This document shows, one piece after another, positions 10,330-22,699 of a DNA stretch of 64,000 nucleotides (its first letter is position 1; the number at the start of each line of letters is the position of its first letter). The notes beneath the pieces are model-generated. The model had not been told where the DNA came from. It saw only the letters and a list, made by a program, of their open reading frames with translations, and did not search any database. The stretch lies in NCBI GenBank assembly GCA_012934845.2, contig WNNJ02003718.1:276587-340586 (forward strand). Direction: 5' to 3'. A program made the translations under genes and the position numbers. Source of the stretch: Pomphorhynchus laevis (lineage: Eukaryota > Acanthocephala > Palaeacanthocephala > Echinorhynchida > Pomphorhynchidae).

Positions 10330-13300
10330 AAAATAAAGAAATAAAAGGTGAAACTGTCATTATCGTGATTTAATAATTGCCTTGAACTTCTGGACGGAAC
10401 CGCTGTCGATTGTCGATGCATGAAGATTGTTCCACAGGTCAGCAATGCGATCACTTATCGTAACACAATTTGTTTTGGGACGGAGCCTGCGCTTTATCAT
10501 AAGTCTGTGGCCTCGTAGTCGACCCGGTGGACGAATTGTAAACATAGACTTCGAAACATGTCCAGGTATAGACAGTGACCGCCATACATACACTAGGTCG
10601 GCGTCAGACAGCGAACGTTCAACAGTGTGTACATTCAACAATGCCAGTCTCTAGGTATAGTTGACACCACGCACTGAGGACACAAAATGGGGTTTTCGTA
10701 ATATCCGTTCGTATATTTCCAATTCGCCACGGAGCTGTGAATGTATTGCAGGGGACGCGTATAACATGTGCGATTTTATAAGGGCAGAGTAGGCAATGCG
10801 AAAACTAACTGGATCGAGTTGGCCAAACGAGCGTCTTAACATACCTAGCATACGTCGACATTTGGATGCGACATATTGGACGTGGACTCGTGTCTTCATA
10901 TCTTCACTTACGATCACGCCGAGATCACTGAAACATTAAACCTTTTCGATGTTTACATCTTCTATCGCATATGTCCCTACGATTTTTATGGGACCTATGT
11001 GCATATGACTACACTTGTTAGGATTCAAAACCAGTCCTTTTGCACGACACCATATGATTGATATGATTGATGTCATATCCAGTGAGTGAGCTCTATATGC
11101 TGATGATTTAAAAATTTGGCGTCCAATACAAAGCACGCACGATGTAATTGAGTTGCAACGCGACGTAGACTTAATCACCAAATGGTGTCGTGCAAAAGGA
11201 CTGGTTTTGAATCCTAACAAGTGTAATCATATGCACATAGTCCCATAAAAATCGTTATATATATTGAAAAGCAATGGACTCAGAACGCAGCCTTGTGGTA
11301 CACTACAGGTGATTGCTGACCACTTAGATATACAACCTTTGATGCGCACGGCAAAGTAACGATCAGTTAGGAATGACTGAATCCAAGTTTTAACGCGACC
11401 GTCAATCCCACATAGCGATAGTTGATTGATAAGAATACGGTGTACGACCCTATCAAAAGCCTTTGATAAATCGAAGAAGAGCGTGTCCACTCCCGTTCCT
11501 GCTTGAACCGCATTAGACCAACTATTCCGGGAGAATACAAGGTTAGTTACCATAGAACAGTGAGGTCTGAAACCGTGATGGGCATCGTTGAGGATGTTAT
11601 TGTCTTCTAGATGTGAACTTACTGTACGAAGCAGAATCTTCTCCATTACTTACCACGCAATTGAAGTTAGACTTATGGGACGATAATTGTTAGTCTAATT
11701 GCGATCACCCTTTTTGAACACTGGGCAGATTATAGATATTTTCCAGTCATCCAGTAAACTTCCAGAGTATAGAGAACTCTGGAATATAGCACATAGCGGA
11801 CTTGTCAACACTGTAGCCAGCTCGCGGAAAAGTATAGATGGAAGGCCATCCGGTCCGGAAACGCGAGTACGTGGAAGCTTGAGTAGATCTGTACGGACGT
11901 CCTCTTCGCTAATAAATATATCATTAAGACATGATCGAATGAATCCGGGAGTGTAATGGGACAAATAGTCGTAATCCAACTTCGCTTCTTGAATTGCAAA
12001 ATGAGCGGAAAAGAGCTCTGCAACTTCGATAGGGTCAACAATTAAATCACCCGCGTTATTCACAATGCTGTAAGATTTATCTGACGAGGTATTACGGCGC
12101 GGTAGGTGATTGAATAACTGCTTAGGGTTCAAGGATGCATCCCGACATATGTTAGAAATGAAATTCTTCCTCTCCAGTCTCTTAATATAAGTTACTTTGT
12201 TTCTCAATAAACAGTATTTATCAAAGGATAGTCTACCATCTTTGTACGCAGAAAATGAGATATCCCGTGATCTGATTACATGCTTAATTTCAGAGTCAAA
12301 CCAAATTGGAATACGGATGCTCGTTTTCTTATGTTGAATTGGTGAGAAGAATGTCAATAACTCAATCAGAGTACGTTTGAGATGGTTCCATGCAGGGTTA
12401 GTACCAATGATAAAAGGATTGGGCCATGCTACCGTACTGAGTATACGTTCCATACTGAGAAAGTTAGCCTTCATTGGATTGACTTGTGGAACTGTTTTGA
12501 TTGAACGAGGGCATCTGAGCGAAACTACAATATCAATCACACGATGGTCACTAGAACTGATTGGTGGATCATAATTAATCCGGTCAATGATAGAGGCATC
12601 AACCGATAGGAATATATCAAGTAGAGACGCACTATGTCCACGAGCGCGTGTAAATTCGTGAATTAGCTGATTAAGGTTCAAGTCATTAATAGCGTCGAGA
12701 AGATTTGCTGATTCAGGGTCACAACCAGGTAGAGGCACGAAGTTTATCCAGTCAACGTGCGACATATTGAAATCACCAAGAACTATCTCCGATGACTTAG
12801 TTCTTAAATGTTTTCGCAATGAGTGACAGATAGACACTGTGGATGAACGAGGTGATCGATAGAATAAGCCCACAATGAAATGACGATTATCTGTCGCTGT
12901 TAGTTTGACCCAAATGTACTCATTTAGGGACACCTCGTCAGCGCATGCATCGATTAGTCTTACCGACAAAGAATCTCGCGCGAATATGATGACTCCACCA
13001 CCTCTTGAAGATAACCGATCCATACGAACAAGAGAGTATCCATCTAGACTAATTTCATCATCACATATTTGTGGATTAAGCCAGGTTTCCGTGAGTGCTA
13101 CAATATCCGCATTTTTTGCTTGACAACAAAGGAAAGTTCGGATAACTTAGTTGATATACTAAGTATATTTGTATATAAGAGACGCAAGTTAGGTATATGG
13201 CAGTCTTGTTGATCCCGAATAAGTGTGTTGCGAGATTGAAAATCTTCCGAATGACGGCGATCACGAAAATGGAGTGAACTCGTCATTATTGTTGGCCCGA

Positions 13301-13810
13301 TAGCTAGTTTAATGCGGCGCAACGCAAGGTGACAGGGTCTACTTGCTGCGCAAGAACAAGAGGCGTCCAGTGCACCCGAACACGCCGCCGCATTACCATA
13401 AAATTTTGAATAGTCAGGTTAGTTTCGCCTGCTACAGTCCGCCTATGAAGTTCTTGTTTTGCAGCTTTGAGTTTCTCTTGATCTTGAGGATCGAGGTCCC
13501 GTAAAAGTCTAATGACGGATCCACGCAGACGGTATGCGTGTCTGAAGGGTGATTTAGCTGACTCACGAGTATTTAATATCACCTTAAGCAACGAGGTCTC
13601 AAGCTATCCGGTACACTCTTTACAGGACGAAATAGCGAAAAAACCCACAAAGAGCACACTTCATTATCATCGCAAACCGATAAAACGAATGACAAAATGG
13701 AACAAACCTTATCGAGATCGTAATTCATGCGATACTGACAATTCACAGATGATGACTCCTCAACATTCGCTACAATAACTGCTCGATCTCGACCACTGTT
13801 TGTGTTCATA
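10330..13810 (-). mobile_element. LINE A: broken CR1/L2-like retrotransposon with internal inversion
   Basis: Reading the minus strand there is first an ORF1 C-terminal piece (about 13810-13304; RLLRDLDPQDQEKLKAAK), then ORF2. The AP-type endonuclease (13023 onward) shows RGGGVIIF, YRSPRS, VLGDFNMSHVDW and SSDH. The linker has PIWFDSEI. The reverse transcriptase begins with GPDGLPSILF and continues with HHGFRP, FFDLSKAFDR and SVPQGCVLSPLLFNIY. The catalytic LYADDLKIW block is on the opposite strand at about 11085-11130, inside an inverted duplication (10978-11053 against 11197-11256). The C-terminal domain (10651-10360) matches the end of LINE C ORF2, so the two are related families. Frameshifts and the inversion make it inactive. 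The ORF1 N-terminus is missing. Confidence 0.9.
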
Positions 13811-14006
13811 TTTGAGCGAACTTCGCAATAACCAGCTGAAAAATTATTTGGCGTTGCAGCTCGAGGGAGAATATTCGCCAGGTTTAGGTTAATTAAATCG
13901 CATTTAAACGTAACTGTGGAATAGACTGTTCCAACTCACTGTTGGAGTGATAATCCACGACCGAGCACTCAGACAAATTGTTGGTTGGTACAGACTTGTT
14001 AAGATT

Positions 14007-17000
14007 GTTCAACTACGTACCAAACTTCCATTAATCTTTCTCATTCTAACAATGCTAACGGTAAAGCTTTCGTATTCCTCCCCCAATCTAAATAAATCTC
14101 AAACTTCTTTATTATCTTCACGTACTTCTTACTCGACCTCGCCCGTATCACTTCTCAATAATTTACATCCTTCCATCAAAATCATTTTCAGCAACATTTC
14201 CGATCAACTGATTCAACACTCCATTCCTGTCACTCATGCCCCAACCTATCTTAATTATCCTTACTCTACCTCCCACGTAACACTTCCAAATAATTTACAT
14301 CCTTTATTTAAAATCATAACAAGTCACATCTCTGATCAACCGATTCAACACCCCGCTCCTGTCACACTTGCTCCAACCAATATTAATTCTATATCAAGCA
14401 CTCCTGTCATTTCCACTTCTATTTGCTCATCTGCCTCTACTCCTACCAGCTCTGTCCGTCCACCACTTCCACGAAATCGTTTTCCTTCGCGCGATCGCTG
14501 TATAATCATATCAAACTTAAAGCTTTCCGAATCTGCTTCTCCACAATCTCGCCTCGATGATGATGTATCTGCTTTCAGGTCTATCCTAGCAACCATTTTT
14601 CCTGATGATAACCCATCCCTCTTCAATAATATCGTTCCTGTATCCTTTATTCGTTTAAACAAATCCACTAAATTCAATCATCTCAGTCCTCCACTCTTAA
14701 AAATCGTTTTCCGACATAGTTCACATGCCTCTTCTGTACTCTCCCAACGTTTTAAACTTCTTACCACTTCATCTACTTGCCGTATCTTTCCTGACCGCTC
14801 CCCTTCTGATATTGCCCAGCTCAATTTAGCTCGCATTGAGAAACATCGACGTGAAACAAACGGCGAGTCATCCTTATCTATACGTAAAATCAACGGAAAT
14901 TTTCAAGTTGTACACACAAGGTCAAAAAAGCTAATATACTTCTCGATATCTTCGATTAATTACCTATCGATATTCTCTGCATTAACGAATCCTGGCACTC
15001 TGACTCCGACGATCTTGCTGTTCGTCGTCTATGCCGCTCTGGTTGTTCTCTAGTTGAATCAGCTCGTCAAATTGCACCTCATACATCTACTGCTTATAAC
15101 CATGGCGGTATTGTTGCCATTGCTCGTCACCCAATGTCTTTGCGTAAAATCAACGTTAACATCCGTTACACTTCGTTCGAATTACTCATATGCAGATTAT
15201 CAACGCCTTTCCCTCTGGAACTTGTGATTGTATACCGTCCAGGTTCAGTTGCCCCATCACGTATCTTCTTTAACGACCTTGCAGATCTAATGTCTCACTG
15301 TTCATTGTCTTATACTCCTTCTTTTGTTCTCGGTGACTTTAACATTCGTCTTGATCGCCCGTCTGACTCTCAATCTATCACTTTAACCAATCTTTTTCTA
15401 ATATTAACTATAAATTACTTTTAACAAGCCCAACTCATATTCTCTGTGGTGTTCTCGACATCATTGCTGTTCCTAACTGCTTCAATGATTATACCTCCTT
15501 GTCAATTACTAATCCTGGTTTGTCCGATCATTTCCTTGTCACTCTTATTCTTACTCGTCACCATCTTCCTTCTCCGCCTTTACCATTATCTACAGCAAGT
15601 CGACTCTGGAAGCTTCTCGATATCCCTATTCTCTGCACAGCCTTAATCAATTCTTCACTCTTTTCACTTCCTCTTAACTATCTCTCTCCCGATGATCTCT
15701 GCATTCTGTTTGATTCTGAACTTACGTCGATTCTCAATAACCTTCTGCCTAGTCGACTCAGACGTTCTCAGCGCTTGCGCCATGCTCCCTGGTTCGATTT
15801 GACTGAGTCTTTCCAAGCGTCGACTCTGTCACTCTTTTCGTATGTATAAACGATTTCTTAAACGTTCTCCCAACTCACTTCCTCCAAATCTTCGTGATTC
15901 CTACTTTTCTCAACGCCGTTCACATCTCATTCTTATACGTACTAAACGTACTCTCTTTTGGCGAAATTAACTCGAGTCATCTTCCAACTCTAAATCTCAT
16001 TGGAAAATCTTAAACTCAATTCTTTCACGATCATCTAACCCTTGTAATATAAATCCAGATAATTTTTCTTCTTATCTACAAACTAAGCTATCTAATTTAC
16101 TTTCCCGACTTCCCATAGCCCCCTTGTACCCACTCTTCTCTTTAAATACTTCTCTCCCAGAACTATTTCACCTTCTTCCCGTTTCGTCTAATGAAGTTTC
16201 TTCGGTTTCTGCTGTCATTACCTATTAAAACCTCTCCTTCTGACCCCTAATTCCCACTCACTTGCTTAAGAATATCTAATCCTCTATCTCATCCTTCCTA
16301 ACCACACTGTTCAACTCATCCATCCGTAGCCGTATATTTCCTTCCATATGGAAATGCGCCACTGTTCGTCCTCTCATCAAAAAGCAATCTCTCGATTCTT
16401 CACTACCATATTCGTACCGTCCTATCTCACTTTTCCCAACCCTCTCTAAACTCCTTGAGCGTCTCGTTCTCAAGCAAGTTAATACATATCTCTTTTCCTC
16501 CAACTTATTTCCTCCCTTCCAAGCCGCTTTTCACTTTAATCATTCTACCGAAATTGCATGTCTTAAAGTTTATAACGACTTACTCATATCACGCGATCAT
16601 AAATTATGTATTGTCATAGTTTATCTTGATCTATCGTCTGCTTTTGACATCGTCAATCACTCGATTCTTCTCCATCGCATTCGTCATGATTATGGTTTCT
16701 CTTTACCCACTGTATCATGATTTTCTTAATATCTATCAAACCGTACATTTCGCGTCGATTCTAACTCTTCTCTCTCCCATCCTTCGTCCATTCCGTCCGG
16801 TGTTCCACAAGGCTCCGTATTAGGCCCTGTGCTTTTCTCTCTTCCTCTCGGTGATTTGTCTTCGATTTCTCATAAATTCAACTTCCATGTTATGCAATAT
16901 GCTGATGACATTCTCATCTATGCTCATGCACCTGTTTATCGTATTCACGATCTTAGTGTTTATGCTTCCGACTGTCTTGTCTCAATTTCCAATCATCTTT

Positions 17001-17815
17001 CTTCCCTTCGCCTTTCTCTGAATCCTGATAAATCCAAAATTATGTGGATCCTACCTCGACGCCTCGGCTTCGAACCTCCCTCCGTATCATTAAATTCTAC
17101 AATTCTTCCTATCGTTGATAATCTCGTTTTCCTAGGCTTCCATTTTGACAACCGACTTTCACTTAAACCTTTCGTTAGTGATAAAGTACGCTCATCTACC
17201 TTGATACTCCGCAATCTCCGTCAAGTTCGTAGGATTGATCGATTTCCCTTCTTGTATGGCTCTCATATTTTCTCTTCTTTTTTCTAGACTCGATTATCGT
17301 CTTAGTCTATTTTCCAACTCACCTAAATCCACTCTTCTTCCCCTACAACGCATCGTCAACGCAGCCGTCCGAATTCTCCTCCGTCTTCGTCGTTTTGATC
17401 ATACATCCTACCATCTTGCTTCTCTCGATTTGCCTACAATTTATTGTCGTGTTCAAATTCGTCTTCTTATCGTTGCTTTCCGCCTTGTAACTTTGCATAC
17501 CCCTTCATTTATCAACCTTCCTTTTCTTGATTATTCTCGTCCTGTTTACTGTTCCTTGCGTTCCTGTAATTCCCTTCTTTTACATGTACCAAACTACTCT
17601 ACCTCCTTTGGACTCCGCTCCTTCCTAGTGGCTGCTCGTCTATCGTGGAACCATCTGCCCATTCATATACACCAATCAACTTCTCTGCCGTTCTTCAAAC
17701 GACAAATCCGATCCCATTTAAACAATTTACCTGCTTGACTTTTTCATTTTTGTTTGTAGACTTGTAAGCGTACAGCTTGTACGCATTTGCCATATTAAAT
17801 AAATTTGTATTATTA
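14007..17815 (+). mobile_element. LINE B: broken L2/CR1-like retrotransposon, plus copy
   Basis: ORF1 remains at about 14049-14940, ending in an RRM-like domain (RCIIISNLKLSES, later RIFPDRSPSDIAQLNLAR). The endonuclease follows at 15060-15540 (INESWHSD, VYRPGS, VLGDFNIRLDRP, NPGLSDHF). The reverse transcriptase runs from 16.3 to 17.3 kb, with YLDLSSAFDIVNH split by frame changes and then MQYADDILIY. The C-terminal domain ends at 17738 and the 3' tail holds a hairpin (17768-17784). The copy is 5' truncated relative to its inverted sister at 30.3-33.8 kb, and also lacks about 20 bp near 14065 and about 110 bp near 14935 (the ORF1/ORF2 junction). Several frameshifts and stops make it inactive. 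Confidence 0.9.
17768..17784 (+). other. LINE 3' hairpin, copy 1
   Basis: Stem GCGTAC/GTACGC with loop AGCTT, followed by ATTTGCCA and an A/T-rich tail. Probably the RNA signal read by the element's reverse transcriptase, inferred from covariation with the copies at 26565, 30236 and 34304. Confidence 0.7.
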
Positions 17816-17901
17816 ACGTTTAAATACTTAAAGTGTATATGGCGAAAACTACGATTTACTTTAAACTACTGTTTACTGTATATCGATGGATAATAAATAT
17901 A

Positions 17902-17973
17902 TTGACGCTACTAATGAATCCATAAAAAAATTGACGCTACTAATGAATCCATATTGACGCTACTAATGAATCC
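17902..17973. repeat. Short tandem repeat between LINE B and LINE C
   Basis: Three copies of TTGACGCTACTAATGAATCC separated by short A/T spacers. It lies between the end of LINE B and LINE C and may belong to the 5' UTR of LINE C, but I cannot show this. Confidence 0.75.
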
Positions 17974-18225
17974 TAAAAAAATTTTTGGTTTCTTATAAAC
18001 ATACATTTTAGATCGTTAAATGATCCACTTACTCATAAAGATTTTCATATCTTAAAAAAAAGTTTGAGCTTAAAAAAAAGTTTGAGATAAAATAACATAC
18101 ATCTTGAGAATCAGTTCAAAATTTGAACTTTCTTGGCTGCTTAATAAACTACTTACAAATTGGAACTACTTACACAATACAAATTCGACACAGACAATTA
18201 TACCGAAGAACCAATATCAAACATC

Positions 18226-19462
18226 ATGGTCAAACAGAGGAAGACTACAAAGCGAGCTATTGCAACAAAGTTTGTGGATCATCAGATTCAATGTTCTAGT
18301 GAAGATTGTAGTGTGTGGACAAGTGTATCGTTTCCGGAGGAAAAGAAATCTGCGCTATCGAATAAATCATTTTACTGTGGGTACTGCTGCGCATCTTTGC
18401 TAATTCATTTGAAGGGCCATTGTGACGAGAAAATATCTACAAATGCTTCGGAAAGGAACACATATTCAAAAAGTTGCATCGATCGGGAAGTACAAAGTTC
18501 TGGCGAATCAGATACCTATAAAGATATACCCATTCAAGAGTTTCACGTTCAGAACACTAAAAATACAAATAGCGAAATACCAAGTTCATCCCGTATCTGG
18601 AAAAAAGGTCATCCAAATTCACGCGTGATGCAAACGTTGAGTAAGAAATTTGAAGGCAATAGTGCGTCGTCAATATCGGTTGTTAGTGGTGAGCCGTCGG
18701 TGTCGCTGGACAATGATGCTTTGAAGGTATCGGACAATTACGAAGTATCGTCTATATCGGTGATTAATGATTATCGCAATGAAATCGGTATAACTGGAGT
18801 CACCGATGAACGAGCTTCACACAATGATACAGACGTCGATATAGATAATGTTCACTCAGCTTTCAAGTGTATTTGTTCAAATGAGATGGAACAAGGGCGA
18901 GACGCAAGAAGCAAACCGGATGAGGGTGGTGACGGCAGCGATTCTTTCAGCAAAAAAAACGTATTTTGATAATAAAAGTCACACAGATCGCAATCATACA
19001 TTAAATAGGGGCTGTAACATACTTATTTGGGGTTTAGATGAGTCATCAGCCTCAAGTGCACAGGAGCGGCTTGATGATGATATTGCCGGTTTACGTGTGT
19101 TCTTTTCTAATTTGCTCGAAAAAGGTGAGGAAGAGGTCGCATCGTCTATTTTAGTAAGGCAGCTCTATAGGTTGGGTAAGAAAAACGATAGATCACGATT
19201 GCTAAAGGTTGTGTTAGGATCGGCAGAGCAAGCAAAGTGTCTTTTAGACCGTGGTTATCGACTTAAAGGTAACAAAATACGAATTTTACGTGATCTTTCT
19301 CTCGAAGACAGGCAAAAATTGAAGGATATCAAGGCGGAACTTCATTACAGGCTGCAAAACGGTGAATCGAATCTGTGCATTCGAAATTTTCGGGTTGTGA
19401 GGTGGCGTCCTGCAGTTCGATGGAGATCGATCAATCTTTCTCTAGACCTTACAACGCCATGA
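18226..19462 (+). CDS. LINE C ORF1 (zinc-finger plus RRM-like), one frame break
   Basis: ORF1 of the LINE, expected to bind element RNA. The likely start is the ATG at 18226 (MVKQRKTTKRA). The N-terminus has paired cysteines (CSSEDC then CGYCC) with a nearby His and Cys, resembling a PHD/zinc-ribbon-like finger. A long Ser/Asp-rich linker follows, then an RRM-like domain with CNILIWGLDESSAS and RILRDLSLEDRQKLKDIKAE. The first frame ends at 18969 and the domain continues one frame over to 19462. The switch falls near an A8 run at about 18953-18960, so it is probably a homopolymer slip or a sequencing error. The stop overlaps the ORF2 start as ATGA. Confidence 0.8.
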
Positions 19463-22341
19463 TTGGACATCTAGTGGATATATGTTTGGAAAGGAAGTTG
19501 CCATCTAATTGTTCAGAGAGAATATGTAATAATGAATGTCCTCTGGTGGTAGGTTACTCCAATATCAGAAGCTTACCTGCTCAATTGTCTGAAGTGCAGC
19601 AGTTTATATCTTTTAAAGATTTTGACGTGTTTTGCATTTCTGAGTCATGGCTTCATTATCAAATTAATGATGACCTTATGGCTATCTCTGGGTATCGACT
19701 TTTGAGAGCAGATAGAGTTGCAGGTCGTCGTGGCGGGGGTGTTGCTGCTTATATTAAAAACACCTTATCAATTACGAAGATTACTGAATTGTGCGATGAT
19801 CACTATTCATTCGAGTTATTGTCATTCTGCGTCAATGATACTCATTGTTCAATAGATATCTGCGTCGTATACAGATCACCCTCAGTTCATACACAGTTAG
19901 ATCTTCTGAAAAATCAGTTAAGATCATTCTGCTCCTCAAATTATTTCTTCCTTATTGGGGATTTTAATCTTCCTCAAGTTAACTGGATTAGTAACAACCG
20001 GTATTACTATAATGTCGAAAACTGCGAGCTTGCTGAATTCTTGCTGGCAGAGCTTCTCCTGATCCAACATATTAATCAGCCAACATGTATATCGTCTCAA
20101 CCAGAGACAATATTAGATCTTGGGTTTACCAAGCGCATTGAAGATGTAATCAGAGTTGATTTCGAGTCTCCTTTAGGAACCAGTGACCATTGTGTGATTT
20201 CAGTACAGATTGCTCACACTTTACAACGACGATCTAAGTGCAGTGGCATCGGAAAGCGTAATTGGAATCGAGTAAATGTGGAAGATCTCCAACTCTATAG
20301 TCATCAGCTGAACTTCGGATCTGCTGATCTTCCAATTGATGATCATTTATCGTTAGTGACCAGTAACCTCATAACCATTTCGGATACGTTTGCACCAATA
20401 AGAAATAGGGCTTACAAGACGACAACGCCATTGTGGTTCGACAATGAGTTGGAGACTACGATAAAGGAAAGAAATCGATTATGGCGAATCTCTCAACGTA
20501 ACACTGTTACGCACCGTGAGTACAAAACTCTTCGCAATCTATGCAACCAACTAAAACGCTCAAAAAGAAAAACATTTGAAGAGGGTATTGCTTCTGACAT
20601 TAACAGGTCACCTAAACGTTTTTGGGCATACGTTAGACATCGTCGAATCCTACCTTCTACGATTAATTGTGTACGTTTAGAAAGTGGTGATGTAGTTGAC
20701 AAGGAGGCTATTGTGGAAGCTCTTGCAAGCAGTTTTGTAGTATCTCCATCCTCGCAATCGAATATTGACCAGATACAGTACCCGCCCAACTTACAATCTA
20801 ACTTACCAATATCTCCTATTAATGTCATTGAAGTTCAGTCTGAACTCCATAAATTAAATAGTTTTGGCTCTGCAGGACCAGATGGTGTATCCCCTTTTCT
20901 TTTGCGTACTCTGTCGCACATTATTGCTCCAAGCCTTACGTCTCTATTTCATCGAAGCTTACAGTATTCGTGGATTCCTGATGATTGGAAAAGGGCAATT
21001 GTTGTACCTATTCCAAAGAAACAGTTGGCACTAACTTGTTCAGATTTTAGACCAATTAGTCTTACCAGTGTTATTTCTAAAATTATGGAGAGACTCATTG
21101 CGAAGAGAATACGTGAACATCTAAATTTATATCAAATTCTTGATGATTCTCAGCACGGCTTCCGACCTGGTCGCTCGTGCCTAACTAATCTGTTGAATGC
21201 TCGCGAACATTGGGTAGCTGCTCTTAGTTCGGGTCTTACAGTTGATATAATATTTCTTGATTTCTCTAAGGCCTTTGATAGAGTTCCACATGCTGGTTTA
21301 GATTCACTACTACGTCATTACGGTGTACCTACGACAATTTGCAACTGGATTAAGACATTTCTCGAGGATCGATCATTCGTTGTGCGATTAGATGAAGTTT
21401 TGTCAACAGCTCGACGTGTTCATTCGGGTGTTCCTCAGGGCACGGTCCTAGGTCCACTTCTCTTTATCATCTTTTTGAATGACCTACTCCTAAGGTTAAA
21501 GTGTCCTCACCTGGCATTTGCTGACGATGTTAAAATATGGGCAACAACCCAAAACGAGGCGGATTGTGAATTTTTACAATGTGACCTTAACCGTATCGGG
21601 ACTTGGTGTAATAGCACTGGCTTGATACTCAACGCGACAAAATGTGTATGGATCAGATTGGGTAGAGATAAAACTCATTTCGATTACAAAATAAATGGAC
21701 ACTCAATCAAGCGAGTCTCAGAACATCCCGACCTGGGAGTGATAATTCACGAATCGCTAAAGACAAGAGCAAATAGTGATCACGCGCGGTTAAAAGCGAT
21801 ACGTGCCTTATACTGCATAAAAATGACTTTTGCAAAATTATCGCCGCAAATCTTCGCCAAACTTTATTGTGCCCTAGTAAGACCACATCTTGAGTATTGT
21901 GTACAGGCAACCTTTCCAACGACCAGGAGTGAGTTGAATAACTTGGAAAGTGTAATGAGACGAGCTTCTCGGATGTGTTGTCAAGGAAGCTTTATTTCAA
22001 GATTAAGATGTTTGAACGTTTTATCAGTGAGGTATCGGTATCTTTTTCTTGATCTGATTACACTTTGGAAAATTGTACATTCAGCTGATGGCTTTCCTTT
22101 GGGTGTAGTTAGATTTCGAGATAATTCGAGATTGCGAGGCCATTGTAAGATGCTTTTTAAAAAATTACCGGGTAAGCTGCGAAAATTTTACAGACTGTCT
22201 GAACGGGCAGTAGATGTTTGGAATAGTTTGCCTGAACCTATCGCTGCCATCACCAATTTCCTCGCTTTCAAAAACAGGGTTCGACGTTGGATATACGTCC
22301 AGGCTGATTTGTCACCTTTTCTAACCTACCCATTTGGTTGA
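19459..22341 (+). CDS. LINE C ORF2: AP-endonuclease / reverse transcriptase, intact
   Basis: A 960-residue polyprotein that nicks target DNA and copies element RNA. The frame is also open upstream of 19459, but this ATG overlaps the ORF1 stop (ATGA), a layout used for coupled re-initiation. The endonuclease (residues about 25-255) has YSNIRSL, CISESWL, VVYRSPS, LIGDFNLPQVNW and TSDHCVIS. A linker with PLWFDNELE follows. The reverse transcriptase (about 470-760) has GPDGVSPFLL, RPISLTSVISKIMERL, HGFRPGRSCLTNLL, FLDFSKAFDRVPH, GVPQGTVLGPLLF and the catalytic LAFADDVKIW. A C-terminal domain carries LRGHCKML and RAVDVWNSLP. No stop interrupts it and all catalytic motifs are present. Clade CR1/L2 group by motif style; precise clade not tested. 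Confidence 0.93.
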   Translation: MIGHLVDICLERKLPSNCSERICNNECPLVVGYSNIRSLPAQLSEVQQFISFKDFDVFCISESWLHYQINDDLMAISGYRLLRADRVAGRRGGGVAAYIKNTLSITKITELCDDHYSFELLSFCVNDTHCSIDICVVYRSPSVHTQLDLLKNQLRSFCSSNYFFLIGDFNLPQVNWISNNRYYYNVENCELAEFLLAELLLIQHINQPTCISSQPETILDLGFTKRIEDVIRVDFESPLGTSDHCVISVQIAHTLQRRSKCSGIGKRNWNRVNVEDLQLYSHQLNFGSADLPIDDHLSLVTSNLITISDTFAPIRNRAYKTTTPLWFDNELETTIKERNRLWRISQRNTVTHREYKTLRNLCNQLKRSKRKTFEEGIASDINRSPKRFWAYVRHRRILPSTINCVRLESGDVVDKEAIVEALASSFVVSPSSQSNIDQIQYPPNLQSNLPISPINVIEVQSELHKLNSFGSAGPDGVSPFLLRTLSHIIAPSLTSLFHRSLQYSWIPDDWKRAIVVPIPKKQLALTCSDFRPISLTSVISKIMERLIAKRIREHLNLYQILDDSQHGFRPGRSCLTNLLNAREHWVAALSSGLTVDIIFLDFSKAFDRVPHAGLDSLLRHYGVPTTICNWIKTFLEDRSFVVRLDEVLSTARRVHSGVPQGTVLGPLLFIIFLNDLLLRLKCPHLAFADDVKIWATTQNEADCEFLQCDLNRIGTWCNSTGLILNATKCVWIRLGRDKTHFDYKINGHSIKRVSEHPDLGVIIHESLKTRANSDHARLKAIRALYCIKMTFAKLSPQIFAKLYCALVRPHLEYCVQATFPTTRSELNNLESVMRRASRMCCQGSFISRLRCLNVLSVRYRYLFLDLITLWKIVHSADGFPLGVVRFRDNSRLRGHCKMLFKKLPGKLRKFYRLSERAVDVWNSLPEPIAAITNFLAFKNRVRRWIYVQADLSPFLTYPFG

Positions 22342-22699
22342 TCTTTTTTCTGTATTGTGTGATCGGCTTAAAGCCTTATGGCTAAGTCTGAACTTGATAA
22401 TAATAATATATCAATATAGGTCGAAACAGGTGTCCTATTGATTTGCTTGTATTTAATCAAACTTGGTTTGAGTCTATGGATGTCTGTTCATTACCACTAC
22501 AGTTTAATTCAAATCTTTTTGGAATACAAAATTGCTTATTTATTAAATACACTTAGAACTGTTTGAATATGATAATTGATTTTATCGGGTAAAATAAATG
22601 TGAATTAAACTTAAAATAATATTATTAATCTTAGAAAACAAAACGAGCAAAAGATCAAAGTTACATCACAAACATCAAAAAATAAAAGAATAGAACAAA

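Larger units (their letters stand above)
18100..22405 (+). mobile_element. LINE C: nearly intact CR1/L2-like retrotransposon
   Basis: Contains ORF1 (one frame break) and an uninterrupted ORF2, followed by a short 3' tail that includes small hairpins and ends near (ATA)n at 22395-22410. It is the least damaged LINE here and hence probably the youngest. The 5' end is not defined. A 15-bp unit (CTTAAAAAAAAGTTTGAG) occurs twice near 18052-18090. Target-site duplications were not identified. Confidence 0.9.
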
